A stretch of 64,000 nucleotides of DNA. Source: Heloderma charlesbogerti (lineage: Eukaryota; Chordata; Lepidosauria; Squamata; Helodermatidae). Where the stretch lies: assembly GCA_026122225.1 (NCBI GenBank), contig JANEZZ010001844.1:248001-312000 (forward strand). The letters run 5' to 3'. Position 1 is the stretch's first letter. Every line of letters begins with the position of its first letter. Positions 35,111 through 46,354 of this stretch are shown here, in pieces. The notes under the pieces are model-generated. The model saw only the letters and a program-made list of their open reading frames with translations. It was not told where the DNA came from and did no database searches. A program made the position numbers and the translations under genes.

Positions 35111-36240
35111 ACTTGATCAGGATTGAGAAGTGTCATTCAGCCTATTAGTGGCAGTTGGACTGGGACAGAATCTGACTGTTGGGTTTGAGCTCTGTGACAG
35201 CATTTTTGGGTCCCCTGGCTTGTCTTCCTAGAGATCTGATGTGGGAGCTGTGAACTTTGGGACATCTGTTGTGTTGCCAAGCTGTGAACCCCCCACCTAT
35301 ACTCAATTTGTATATACATGTAAATAAACCCTATATCACATGAATGCCATAAACCTCCAGTGACCTGATTGCAAGGAAAACAAACCCGAAGTAAAACACT
35401 TGTACACATAGAGTTCTTGCTGATGAGAGAACTGGGTGGCAGTGGGCGCAAGAATATGCTTGGGCAGGTTTTAGAGCAGAGCCCTTTTCTGTGTTGTTTG
35501 TAATCCATTGGTCCTGTTATACTAAGCACAGGATAAATTCCAGTGGTTATCTTATTTTGTACTATGGGAAAGCACTGTTCCATTTTGACACTTACTAGAA
35601 TGTCTCCGAAGAAAGTTGTGTTAGTCTGCAGCAGCCCTATGGCAAAAAATGATGTGGTGCCAGGTAGCTTATTATTATTTCTGTTGTGGGAAAAGCTCAT
35701 GGGCAGCAACTTGATTTATCGGATCCATGAAGTGGACTGAGAAAGCTGTGGGTATATTTTACACCTGGGTTTAGTTGCACTGAAGGATAATGGTAGTTTT
35801 TAAATGATGAATCTTGACTGTAACATTCATGAATATAATCCATAAACCTAAACGATTTTCTGGAATGCCAAAAATAAAAAAGTTACTGGTAAGGCCTCTG
35901 AAACCTTTTCACATGTTGTGGACATGGAAAATACCACCAAATCTAGCAAAACTATTCTGGCACACATGAATGGAATTTGAAGATTAACTTTTAACTGATG
36001 AGACTGGTGTAAATGTAATGCATTCTTAATCTGTCACTAAACAATTAGAGGCTGGAATCATGATCTCCCTCCTTTGAGTGTATTCCCCATCTTGGTTCAT
36101 AGGAGAGAAAGGAACACTCCAAAGTTCCTAAGAGTGCAGCAGTCTTATGCACATTTATATAGGAAATGCCTATAACCCCCAGCATCCCTCCAGCCAGTCA
36201 TGGATTATAGGATTTCACCTTAAATCTCTTAAAAACGTTC
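35111..36240. other. Unassigned, possibly the rest of the element carrying the Cys/His ORF
   Basis: The segment to about 35400 contains aaataaaccc and could be a 3' UTR or LTR-like end. No matching upstream copy was found. The short MITE-like sequence at 36130-36212 has gcacatttatataggaaatgcctataa, then cccccagcatccctccagccag. Confidence 0.35.
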
Positions 36241-36410
36241 TAGTGCTTGGCAATGCAATTCTAAGCATGATTATATACAGAAGCAAGTGAGATCAATGAG
36301 GTTTAACTCCCTGGAAAATGTGCCTAGGATTGCACCCTTATAAAGCAAACCTATTTCCATTTACTCAAAAGTAAGCCCTATTTTTTTCCCGGGTAAGTGT
36401 GCAGTCTCAC
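36241..36410. mobile_element. Short 'caattctaagcatg' MITE remnants
   Basis: gcaattctaagcatgattatatacagaagcaagtg is inverted in part at gtgcctaggattgcaccct (36323-36341). A further aagtaagccctatttttttcccgggtaagtgtgcag follows at 36369-36405. Confidence 0.5.
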
Positions 36411-37432
36411 AAATACTTTATGTAACTCACCACAGAGTTGGTGAGTGGGTTTGTGGGAGTGATCTTCTGTCTCGGAAAACAAAAGAACGTCAAGATCACA
36501 GAACCATAGATTACCATTCCTCACATCATCCTTTGTGTGTCTGTTTGCTCTGATTTCCCAGGCAAGGAGAAATGCTGTGTAAATAGAAGTTGTCAGTAGC
36601 ACTTCTGTCTTGCATTTTGTGTCAAAAGTTTTAACCTAGTCATTTAATCACATTATGATTCTCACCCTTACCTACTCGGTTGTGTTTTGGATTAGAGTTG
36701 ATGTCATAATGTGCCTTCAGTGACTATTTGTGTTCTCATCTTCTCTCCCACAAAAACATGTTCCTGTTAACCTTTTTGGGATAGTGACGTGTAATTTGTT
36801 TGTTTTAACAAGATTGGTAGTGGTGGGAGTTGACAGCAGAAGACTTAGCTTTTTTTTTTTTTTTAAAGACTAATGAGTTTTGTTATGAAGCACAGCTTGG
36901 ATGGAAGCACTCCCTTGTTTACACAAGCTGTTTTCAATGCAGAGATGCAGGTTTTGCTAAATGAAGTGGGGGGGGGGAGGGGCCCCTGGCAGGTGGCTCC
37001 TATTTAAGCACAACTCACTTTCTGCCTTTGTGCTTCTGGAGAGGGCCTTTGTTCTCATCTGAAAAGGCTGAATAGCTGCCACATCTGTCATTCTGGAAGA
37101 GTGACCATTTGCGTGTGTTTGAATAAAATGCTCAGCAGATGCCCTACTTGGCGGAGGGCCTCCGAATTCCCTGCGTTCCATGGGCACCTTGAGGAGTGTG
37201 TGTGCATCACAACTTGACTGCTAGATGCAGGAGTGCAAAAGCAGAACTCTTGTCAATGTTGTGGGCTTATCAGTGAGGTGTATGCACCTCTGCTCCCTTC
37301 ACTAAGCATACCGAGTACTTTAGCTACTAAATGTCTCGTCAGTGAGAGTTCTTATGTGCCATGCAGGCTGCTCATGGATGGGCTTATTTTGGACACATCT
37401 ACGTGAAGTTCCAAACAGCTGCGTTTTAAAGA
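36411..37432. other. Unassigned intronic DNA
   Basis: Poly-T run at about 36850-36864 and poly-G at 36967-36975. No exon or repeat recognised. Confidence 0.45.
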
Positions 37433-37440
37433 ATTCTTAT

Positions 37441-38399
37441 TAGGGATGTACGAAAATCACTTACCTTTCGCGGATTATGCTGATGGTTGGGGGGGAGGCG
37501 TTCCGTCCCTCTCCCCGGAATCCTGGACGGGGGGTGGAGGCGCTCCGTTCCTCCCCCCCCAGAATCCTGGCCGGCCGGCTGTGCTCCACAGCGATTCTGC
37601 AGAGCCGCTGGCCAGCTCCGCCAGCAGCCAGACATCTGGCTGCTGGCTAGCAGGGACGCAAATAGTGGCGGCCGTAGCCGCTGCCGTTTGTGTCCCTGCA
37701 GTCAGCCGTGATAGGCTACGTAAATGTTTACGTAGCCTATCACGGCTGACTTAACAACAACAACAACAACAACAACAAAAACTGCGCATACGCAAATGGC
37801 GGCGGCCGTGGCCGCCGCCATTTGCGTTCCTTATTTTGGCACATCTTAGTCTACGTAAACATTTACGTAGACTAAGACGGCGAAAATAAGGGGAACGCAA
37901 ATAGCATAGACGCTACGCTATTTGCGTTCCCCTTATTTTCGCCGTCTTAGTCTACGTAAATGTTTACGTAGACTAAGATGTGCCAAAATAAGGAATGCAA
38001 ATGGTGGCGGCCGTGGCCGCCGCCATTTGCGTATGTGCGTTGTTGTTGTTTTTTTAAGTCAGCCGTGATAGGCTATGTAAACATTTACGTAGCCTATCAC
38101 GTTTTTTTTTAGAAACCTAGCTGTGATAGGCTACGTAAATCTTTACGTAGCCTATCACGTTTTGTTTTTTTTTTAACTGGAAATGGCGGCGGCAGCAGCC
38201 GGTCGGAAGACCAGCCACTGCTGCTGGAGCCGCTGCCGGAGCCGCCGCCGGAGCCGCCGCTGCCAGGAAGATCCGCCCAAGGTAAGTCTCGTCCCGGGGG
38301 GTGTGTGGGGGCAGGCCGTTCCGCCACCAATTTCAGGGGGCCAAATGTGCTGGCATTCGGCCTCCCCGAGATCCGTGGCGGAACTTTCGTACATCCCTA
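37441..38399. mobile_element. 959-bp hAT-like foldback element with nested palindromes and perfect 8-bp TSD
   Basis: Termini are TAGGGATGTACGAAA and its exact inverse at the right. The flanks 37433-37440 and 38400-38407 are both attcttat. The core 37701-38101 is a palindrome of about 400 bp centred on 37906-37916. Its arms are themselves made of perfect smaller palindromes: 37701-37750 (24+2+24), 37791-37826 (17+2+17) and 37844-37877 (16+2+16). These recur in mirror order at right (about 37944-37977, 37996-38031, 38058-38101), with one more at 38123-38158. An (AAC)n run at 37754-37778 is matched by a shorter (GTT)n at 38038-38050. CpG-rich outer parts hold splice-donor-like aggtaagt in both orientations. 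There is no transposase, so it must be mobilised in trans. Perfect TIRs and TSD indicate recent insertion. Confidence 0.93.
38183..38281 (+). other. ATG-led GC-rich open segment ending at a strong splice donor
   Basis: Inside the foldback element, an ATG at 38183 opens 33 codons rich in Ala, Arg, Ser and Cys, ending cccAAG|GTAAGT (donor at 38282). The phase (0) and the terminal Lys codon equal what exon 2 of MAPKAPK2 requires. This is a candidate exonisable segment only; nothing shows that it is transcribed. Confidence 0.2.
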
Positions 38400-38699
38400 A
38401 TTCTTATTAGGTGGGCTGACAGTATGCTACACCAAAGGTGGGCCAACTTCAGGCTTGCAATATCTCTTTTGTTTTTTCACTAGAACCTTGAGATCCACTA
38501 ACAGGGGCCACGTGCAAAATAGTGGTTCAGGCAGGTGGCCCTATGCTAAGAATTAAGGAACAGGGTGCCTCTGAACACATATGAAGCCCAGGAATTTGTG
38601 ATTTGTACCAGAAAAAAAGCTCACAAGTCCTTTCACTCAAAAATCTACTCCCAATATTCCCCCAAGTGTTCTTTTTTCAGCAACCTAATTTAAGGTAGG

Positions 38700-38725
38700 G
38701 GTGTGTGTGTGTGTGTGTGTGTGTA
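38700..38725 (+). repeat. (GT)n microsatellite
   Basis: Uninterrupted GT dinucleotides over about 25 bp. Confidence 0.95.
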
Positions 38726-38864
38726 TTTAGTTTTTGCAATTGTTAGATAACTGGCAGACAGGAATCTTTGGGGATCTGCTGTAAATCACCCAGTAGATCC
38801 AGGTCTAACTTCTGCCCACTCCTGTGGTATATCAAACATGGATATTGCTATGCTCCTACTCAGT

Positions 38865-39225
38865 GGGTTGTTCACATGTACAAGGCCAAGGCAAGGCTTC
38901 TCTCCATCAACTCCCCTTGCATACTCTGATTAATTATTTTTATTTTGTGATTTCCAGAAAAGCATGGTTTGCTGTTACACCCAAACTGGCAATGGTTTGC
39001 ATTTGCCCTGCAAGCCAGGATTGCAAGCCATGTTTTGAAGCTGTTTCATGATCCTAATTTGAAGAACAAATGTGAACCATAGTTTGCTGGTTTGGATGTA
39101 ATGGTAAATTGTGCTGCAAACCGTACAGAAACTAATTAATTGGAGAGGGAGACGTGAGCATTCAGGATCTACGCTAAGTCATATAACTCGAAATCCTGTT
39201 TTGGCATTAATGTGTGAACCAAACT
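38865..39225. mobile_element. MITE with gttcacatgt/aatgtgtgaac ends
   Basis: gggttgttcacatgtacaagg at the left and gcattaatgtgtgaaccaaac at the right. Interior phrases atggtttgctg/catagtttgctgg recur. Related ends at 8475, 57820 and 60240. Confidence 0.5.
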
Positions 39226-39261
39226 AGTGACAAAAAGCTGGGCTAATCTAGGAAGACACAG

Positions 39262-39415
39262 ATAGAATATTGGATTTGGGAGACTGGGGTGGAAGTTCCA
39301 CTCGACTTTGAAGCTTACTAGTTGGCCCTGAACAAATCTATCTCCCAGCCTAAGCTAATCTCACCGTTATAGATTGTTATAAACAGAAAATGAGACAAGC
39401 TCTTGCAAAACTACC
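39262..39415 (+). mobile_element. Sauria-type SINE fragment
   Basis: tattggatttgggagactgggg...gaagttccactcgactttgaagcttactagttggccctgaacaa matches the B-box-to-body part of the SINE at 27717, diverged. Confidence 0.5.
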
Positions 39416-39589
39416 CTGAGTTCATTAGGTGGGAGTCAGACACGAACACAAAAATTAAGGTCAGTATTCAGTGCGACACTGCTGTCAACGTAAATTACAT
39501 TGTGCTAGCATAAATTACCTCTAGCACAGTGCCAGTAGCACATGCTGGCATGACGGCTTTTCTGTAACTATACCTAACTATTTTAATTT

Positions 39590-40395
39590 CATTTATTTTT
39601 TCATTTAAAGTTATTTTTAGGCCACCTTTAAGGGTAAAACTTTGTCAAGGTGGTGTACAGAATAAAAAACATGCAAAGATATACAAATAGACAATAAGGG
39701 TACAATCCTATTCAGATAGGCGGCCACCTCTGAACTCGGAGGCAACCACCTATCTGATGCAGGGCAGGAGAAGCATAGAGGGGATCGTTCCCTCTGCGCT
39801 CCTCCTGCCCTGCATTTCCGATTTCCGCTGTCTAGCCTTGGCAAGGCGGAGCGGGGGAGAAGGCTGCTGTATGACACATTGGATGTGTCATACAGGCATT
39901 TCTGCCCTCCCCGCCCCAGAATGCCCCTTTTTGGCTGCTCCGCACTCCTCTTGCGAGCATGGAGGACAGGGCTGTTCCACACTGCCTCAGAGGCAGCGCG
40001 GAAGTGGGGGAAAGTCAGTTCTCCAGGAACTGACCTCGGAGTGTGGGCTCCGAGGTCGGTTCCCAGAAAACCTCATATCCTATGGCTGTCTAGCCGCTGT
40101 CTAGCGGCCATAGGATTGTGCCCTCCATATATAATAAAATGCTATAAAAACTATAAAAACAAATTACACCAATAAAACCTGCAGCCCACAGATTATTGGA
40201 AAGCCAGTAAAAATGGATGGGCCCTCAGAGCTCTCCTTTGAAGAGGCCTGATGAACCCCTGATGGAAGCTGATTCCAGAGGTGCAGAGCCACCACCGAAA
40301 AGGCCCTCTCCCTTGTGTTTACCAGCCTAACTGCGCTTGGTGTCAGGCAAGTACTGAAACTTGTATCCAAATACTTGCCCAAAACTACTGAAAGG
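39590..40395 (-). pseudogene. L2-clade LINE 3' end, split by a hairpin-rich element
   Basis: On the minus strand the segment 40135-40395 encodes NTRERAFSVVALHLWNQLP. Its 3' UTR continues at 39590-39697 on the far side of the insertion at 39698-40123. Both halves are in the same orientation and in order. Confidence 0.7.
39698..40123. mobile_element. 426-bp GC-rich element built of serial hairpins
   Basis: Termini GGGTACAATCCTAT and its near inverse ATAGGATTGTGCCC. Inside, hairpins follow one another: 39713-39756 (18-bp arms, all mismatches transitions), 39757-39815 (26-bp arms, three transitions), 39826-39854, 39868-39894 (perfect 12+3+12), 39982-39996, 40016-40032, 40032-40057 (perfect 10-bp arms) and 40079-40113. 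No reading frame of known function. The flanking duplication is not clear. Termini resemble the short 'caatcctat' MITEs. Confidence 0.75.
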
Positions 40396-41770
40396 CCATT
40401 AGCAATCTTTCCATGGAGATCATCTGCAGACTGCCACTGGTTTGTGGACCAGTTATTTAATCACACACACACACCCATACCCTCGTAAGTACAACAGTGG
40501 GGAGGGGAAATGTAGGAATCAGAATATCTGTATCCTGTTTCCAAATAGAAACTGGAGGGTTGGGCAATGGAAGAGAGAGCCTTTACCCACAGTGGAGCCT
40601 GCCTGCCCTTACAGAAAAATAGTGCGCCCATGTACACATGGGTGGGTGTCAGATGTCTAGGCCTCACTTATTGAGTGCTGAAATGTGGAAGCTTGGATTT
40701 GACTTGTATAGGCTCCTTTAAGCACTCTGCAAATAATATTTGGGTGTATGATTTTAGGCATGCCATAGTTATTCCATTTATTGCCTCCCCAGCTGTGCTT
40801 TTGAATACTTTACCTACTCTTTATCTATGTCTGTCAGTCTGTCAAATTCTAAACATACAATATATTTTAAGGGAAATTTTGCTGTGCTGCTTTTTATACA
40901 TTTAGACCCTTCCTCTTAGACTCTCTTCTGTCCTTATCAAGAAGACATTGGCTTTATTCATCATTTCCTGGAATCGATGAATATCAATGAAACTGAAGTT
41001 GTTTCGTGGAGTTGACAGAGATGTGGATGTATGATTTTTTCTTTTCTGTAGATCTCAAGATTATAGCAAATGTGGGTACAGATGCCTCCTTAAAGTTGTT
41101 TATCTGCCTGTTTTTGGATGTACCAAGTAGTCCAATTTTCAGAATTTCAAAAGGTTGTGTAAGTATTGTGCTCCGAGGCTGCTTCCTCTTAAAGTCAAGT
41201 TCTTCCCAAATACTATATGGCAGCTTTTATTACCTCTTCTGTATCTTGGCTACCCACTATGTCATTGGGAAATGTCACTACCATTTACGGTAACGTTTTA
41301 ACAGAGGATGGAATCAAGCTAGGTGAAGTGTTGTAAACTCATAGCTTGGTTGTGGTGAGATACAGGTTAGGTTAGCGACTGTGGTGGCACATCCTCTTCT
41401 GTATATATGTGAAAATAGTATCGCCTCTGGATAGATGTCACATAGAGATTCTGGAGATCTGAATCTAGCTTTTTTTCTGCATCAGACTTGTGCAGGCTGA
41501 TTCACACTTTGCTCAGCAGTCATGTTTGTTAAGTGTAGCTCAGTCTTTGCTGTGGTGAGCAGGCACATATTTCTAAAGATGTGGAAACCTCTTCTGGGAA
41601 GCCACAATTGGCTGCAGCTCCCTAGTGCATGTCCATTCTTCTTGCATGTGTTTACAAAACCTCCATCTTTCATTCAGTTGTTTGCCATCGTCAACACCAT
41701 AACATTAGTATACACATGGCACAAATTACTGACAAATGTGAATCAAGCTAATTATCATATTACCAAATTT
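40396..41770. other. Unassigned intronic DNA
   Basis: Short (CA)n near 40463-40473. No exon or repeat recognised. Confidence 0.45.
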
Positions 41771-41773
41771 TCA

Positions 41774-41802
41774 TAGAGTTTCATAGAATCATAGGTTTGG
41801 AA
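41774..41802 (-). mobile_element. CR1 3' terminus remnant
   Basis: catagagtttcatagaatcatagg is the complement of the CR1 terminal octamer repeat (cctatgattctatg). It is cut off by the adjoining SINE. Confidence 0.6.
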
Positions 41803-42053
41803 GGGGCCAGTGTGGCACAGTGGCTAAAATACTGACCTACACATTCTGGAAATCTCCAGTTTGAAACTCGCCTATGCCATGAACTTACTAGGTGGCCTTA
41901 GGCAAGCCACTCTCTCTAAGCCTCAGCATCCCAGCTACAGTATGGGGATAATAATACCTTACAGGACTGTAAGGGTTACAACAAGATAATGTATATGAAG
42001 TGCTCTGAACATTCTGAAACATTATACAAATGCTCTAATAATAATAACTGGAA

Positions 42054-42086
<33 letters not shown>
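41802..42086 (+). mobile_element. tRNA-derived SINE ending in (ATT)n
   Basis: ggccagtgtggcacagtggctaaaa head, tccagtttgaaactcgcc B-box region, body atgaacttactaggtggcc, and a tail tgtatatgaagtgctctgaac. Closes in a (TTA)n array at 42053-42086. Confidence 0.8.
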
Positions 42087-42087
<1 letters not shown>

Positions 42088-43310
42088 TTCCACCACAACC
42101 TTTGGCACAGAGATCAGTGCTCATCTTGGAAATGTAGCAGTAGGGTTGCTATGTGAATAAATTATTCGTTCCTGAAACTTGTATTAAGATGTAAATACTT
42201 GCTAATCAACTGGGCAAAGTGGAACACTAAGTGCTTGATTCTGTCCGAAGACTTGGAGAAATTACTGCCATTGGGTTACATCCAATCTATCAGCAGTTCG
42301 CTACCACAGTGGGATGTTCTCCTTCTCTCCTGCCTACCGCAGCCCTCTGTGCCACCCTAAAATCTGCTCTGGAAGGTTTAAAGGCATGTGGGGTAGGGTG
42401 GGGGTGGGAAGCTGCAGGCAAGAAGGGGAATGCCCCCCCTTCTGCTCTTGGAACTGTTTCCATCAGGAGAGCAATAGCATGGGATCCTTTGTACAGAACA
42501 CATGCCATTTATAAATGAAACAATGGAAACATTTCTATTATGTGATGTCTGAGTAACTTTCTTCCTCTGCCCAGCTCCTAAACACTAGGCTTGGTCCCTG
42601 CATTTAATCTTCAGGGAACTGCAGTATAAAACTGGCTAGGGTCTCTTGGTATGATTTTTCCCCTTTGCTTTTAAGTGGAGCAGGATGGGATCACTACTGC
42701 TTTCTTTCAGTAGCCAATGGCCAGTCTTGTTTTTAAAAGCCACAGTTCCTGCTAAAATCAAAAGTGGTGTGTTAAGTATGATCTCTTAATCTGTTTGTTA
42801 AATAAAACAAAAGAGTTGAATTTTTAAAAAAAGTGGCCTGAAAGTTACAATTCTGAGGCTAATGGTTGTTTAGTTTTAAAAGCCCAAGGATTTTCAGTAA
42901 GCTAATGAGCACATCTTTGGGGAATGTAGACTGAGGTAGCCTTGTGCAGTAAACCATCTGTTGATATTGCAGAAGTTCCTCCCAAGGTGGATTGGGGCGG
43001 AGATCAAGTGCTGGCCAGGTGAAGTTCCTTCCTTTAACTTATCCCACTGAAATATATTCCTTAAATGGTTTCATGAAGGCAGCAGCTATACAACGTTGTG
43101 TATTAGCAGATTGACTACTATGATGCCAGTAACTTATCTCTTGTTTCTACTTGTTCATGAGGGTGAGAAACAGGTAATGGATCAGAATGCTGGCAGCCAG
43201 TATAATCCACAACTGACTTTGATATTTGTGAATTATGAAATCAGCATGATCTGTACCTCCCAAATGAATGTGCAGGTCAGAACATAGCTACCATCAGATT
43301 TTGTAGTTCT
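42087..43310. other. Unassigned intronic DNA
   Basis: No exon or transposon recognised. The frames at 42231-42518 have no known domain. Confidence 0.45.
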
Positions 43311-43520
43311 CCAAATGTTGAGATGCAGTTCTCAGCACACACACACAAAGGATCAAAATGCATTTTAAAATGTGCATATTGAGAAAAAACAATAAACATA
43401 GAAATGTGTATTTTTAAAAGAGAAAATGTACTAAAAATACACATTTAAATATGTATATTAATGATAACTTTCATGCAGATTTTTTTTAAATCGCAGAATA
43501 ATGTGGAAACAGGACAGCAT
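43311..43520. mobile_element. AT-rich MITE, 'aaatgcatnttt' family
   Basis: Repeated aaaatgcattttaaaatgtgcatattgag and aaaaatacacatttaaatatgtatatt phrases like those at 29500-29610 and 54950-55010. Confidence 0.45.
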
Positions 43521-44400
43521 GGTTCCTGATGGCTCCTATGTCACTTATGAAAGTGACATAGATTAGAAATAGTCTGATTCCTCCATCCGTACTTGCATTA
43601 AGTAATTGCAACTGTTCCACTGTTTCAATACTCTTGCAGTGACAAGTTCTTGAAAACAGCTGAGAGAGGTAAACATGTCTCTGGCCTATATCACTTCAGA
43701 TTGCATGTGGGGGCTTGGGAATTAGAAGCCAAAATTATGGGCAACATAGGAAAGATCTGGCACCATATTTTGGTATTGACACTTTAGGGATTTTCATTAT
43801 GGAGAATATGACTGGTATAGAAAAGATGACTTTATAAACATACTGCTCCTTCAGGTGAAAATGTATTGTCCTGCCTTTACCCACTCAGCTGATTTCATTG
43901 CAAATTACAAATATGTCTTCCTCTTTCCTCTTTGAAATCCAGTGTATCTATTCTCAGATATGTTACATAGTTTAACATTAAAAAAAACCCTTCCCCTACC
44001 TGCTTGGTTTAATTATTGGGTATACATTGCAGGAAATTCTTTACTTAACATTTGCTGGTTGAACATTCCATTTGATGATTCACAGACATGCTTCACAAGT
44101 GACATTTTTTCTCCATGCCGAATTTCATTTGAACTGGGGAAGTTCATTTCTCCTATGAATCCTAGAGGCCTCTCTGCCTTCATCCCCTGCTGTAGGCTGC
44201 CTGCTTTAAGGCCACTCTGCTTCCAAGTCACCAAATTTACATGGGGGCCAGCTGTCTGTCTGTGGGGCCTCCATTAAACTATAGATGCTGCAACATTTCC
44301 CATGCCTGGTCCTCTTGCTCTTTAACTTAGAGGAAATATGGGTGGGTCTTTCTCACCCTTCCAGCACAGTTAAGAAGCCTGGCTTGTCAACGGGACTTTC
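43521..44400. other. Unassigned intronic DNA
   Basis: A 20-bp imperfect palindrome (tatgtcacttatgaaagtgacata, 43539-43562). Nothing else recognised. Confidence 0.4.
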
Positions 44401-44405
44401 CTGCA

Positions 44406-44594
44406 GAAAGACTGAAGGCAAAAGGAGAAGGGGACAGCAGAGGATGAGATGGCTAGATAGCATCACCGATGCAATGAATATGGACTTGAGCATGCTCCGG
44501 GAGAGAGCGGAGGACAGGACGGCCTGGCGTGCTATGGTCCATGGGGTCATGAAGAGTCGGACACGACTGAACGACTGAACAACAACAACAACAA
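44406..44594 (+). mobile_element. BovB LINE 3' end, about 190 bp, (AAC)n tail
   Basis: aaagactgaaggcaaaaggag to gaagagtcggacacgactgaacgactg, then aacaacaacaacaacaa. It begins within a few bases of the truncation point of the copy at 29975. Confidence 0.92.
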
Positions 44595-44659
44595 TACTTT
44601 GATATAGCCCCTCCCCTTCACCTGCTTCTGCTATCCTTCTTTCCCACCCCTTCCAAATA

Positions 44660-45310
44660 ATGCTGAGTTTATGCTTTTCTCTCTTTTTAAACTTGGTTTG
44701 CCACTGGACCCCTGAATCCACAATCTCTCACCTCCTTTGCCCTCTTTCAGTACACACAAACAATGACCAGTTACCCATCTTGACAAAATCTCCTGGAAGC
44801 TCCCCCTTTCTCATTGCTTTATCTAACATCTGTTATAGTGGTTGCTGCTACTTCTACTGTCCCTGTTGCTGCCACCGCTTGCTGTGTTCCGCATTTAAAT
44901 CCCAGGGGAGGGGGCAGCACCGGACGCCTAGCCACCGCCTCAAGCCTTACCTGCCCCAGCGATACTCACTTCCAGCTGACTTGGCCTCAGCATGGAGCAG
45001 AGGCAGGTACATGCCATGCCCAGACCTCCACGCCACATGCCTTGACTCAATGCCTTTCCATGCCTTGACTATAATATCTAGCACAGGCTGCCGTACAGAT
45101 TCTCCTGATTGCATGGAGAGGTTCCATGGGATATTTCTCCAGAGGTTAGCTTCAGATGTTCTTTGGGCCATCCACTGTGGGCATGGAACTGTCCACACAA
45201 TCAGTAGGATCCATATGGCAAGCCACCCAAGACATTACAGGTGGTGTATCTCGACACAACACATTTCAGCCGTCTCCCATGAAAATCAGGCCAGTTTCAT
45301 GCAACCTTAG
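44660..45310 (+). other. 216-codon open frame, no recognised domain
   Basis: Longest single frame in the window. It is rich in Ser, Cys and His, with a Cys cluster at about residues 59-76 and no hydrophobic segment or motif I recognise. No Kozak, splice or polyadenylation context argues for a gene, and the third-position composition does not look selected. The part from 44880 on is GC-richer than its surroundings and may be an unrecognised repeat. Confidence 0.15.
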
Positions 45311-46354
45311 GACTGTATCATGCACTTACTTTTACTAATACTTACATTGATATAGTGCACTTTAAATGTTCAGTTTTCCACATTATCTTGCCGATCTAAG
45401 TAATTGAAGCATTGAAAGGAAGCTGCTTTCAAGATGCATCTGACTGGCCCACAAGAACACTTCCAGCAATCTGAGGGCTTCTGCCCACATGAAAGTCATC
45501 TTATAGATAGTGGCTTCCTGAATCTGTATTCTGGGCAAAATAAACATGCACCACACTTCAGCAGTGATGGTGTACATGGTCTCTCATGGTTTCTTATTTC
45601 CGAGTTTCTTATGTCAGATACTGATTTCTATGTAGAAAATAATGCTGAATGAGAAATGGTTGTGGGTGCTAGCACTTTTCCTTTTCCTGAGATGTGAGGT
45701 TGTTCTTTGCATCTGCAATAGCTAAATTATACCTTTTATGAATGGGAGAAAAACAAACAACCCTACAAGGCCTTGTAAATTGTAGGGGACACACTGAATA
45801 GTAGGATGGATGGAACAGCTGGTGCTACAAAGCAAAGCATCTGGTGAAACCATGTATGCAGCAGCCGGGGAAACAGGAAGCCAGAATGCACTCCAGCTTC
45901 CTGTGCAGATGTTCCCCATAGGTAAGGGCAAAGTGGTGGCCTTGGTCATTGTAAGTATTTAGAGATTTCCTCTGAGCATAAAGCCATTGGTTGTGGGATA
46001 ATATCAGCTCCTGTCAGCTCCTCGGTTGCCTTCACATGTGAAACACCAATGGTATGATTGCACCACAATCAAGTGCTGGAAACAGAACAGCAGAGATGGA
46101 ACAAGCTAAACCTTCAACAACTGCTTCCTTGGGTTTTTTTACACACACACACATTTAGTGAACTATCAATCTTCATTTTTGTCATTTTTTCTTCCCCTTC
46201 CTGCCTCTCCACCATTATTTCTGCCACTCAGTCTTTTGCTGTACACTCCATTTTGTTGCTGGATCATTTGTGTCCTGCGTGTACAGGCAGAATTACATAA
46301 TACAAATATAGCAATGCTGGTAACAAAGCCTGTCTCATTTATAGTCTATGGCTG
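45311..46354. other. Unassigned intronic DNA
   Basis: No exon or repeat recognised. Short (CA)n at 46141-46153. Confidence 0.45.

Noticed and set aside
35280..35420. LTR end of an endogenous retrovirus
   Set aside because: aataaa-like signal only. There is no matching second LTR, primer-binding site or polypurine tract, and no retroviral coding sequence.
37446..37754. GC-rich CpG island resembling MAPKAPK2 exon 1 (proline-rich frames)
   Set aside because: It lies wholly inside a transposable element with TIRs and an 8-bp duplication. It lacks the conserved glycine-loop and catalytic-lysine coding sequence.
42053..42086. Short regular repeats considered as a CRISPR-like array
   Set aside because: It is a (TTA)n microsatellite at the end of a SINE. 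No spacer-repeat structure exists anywhere in the window.
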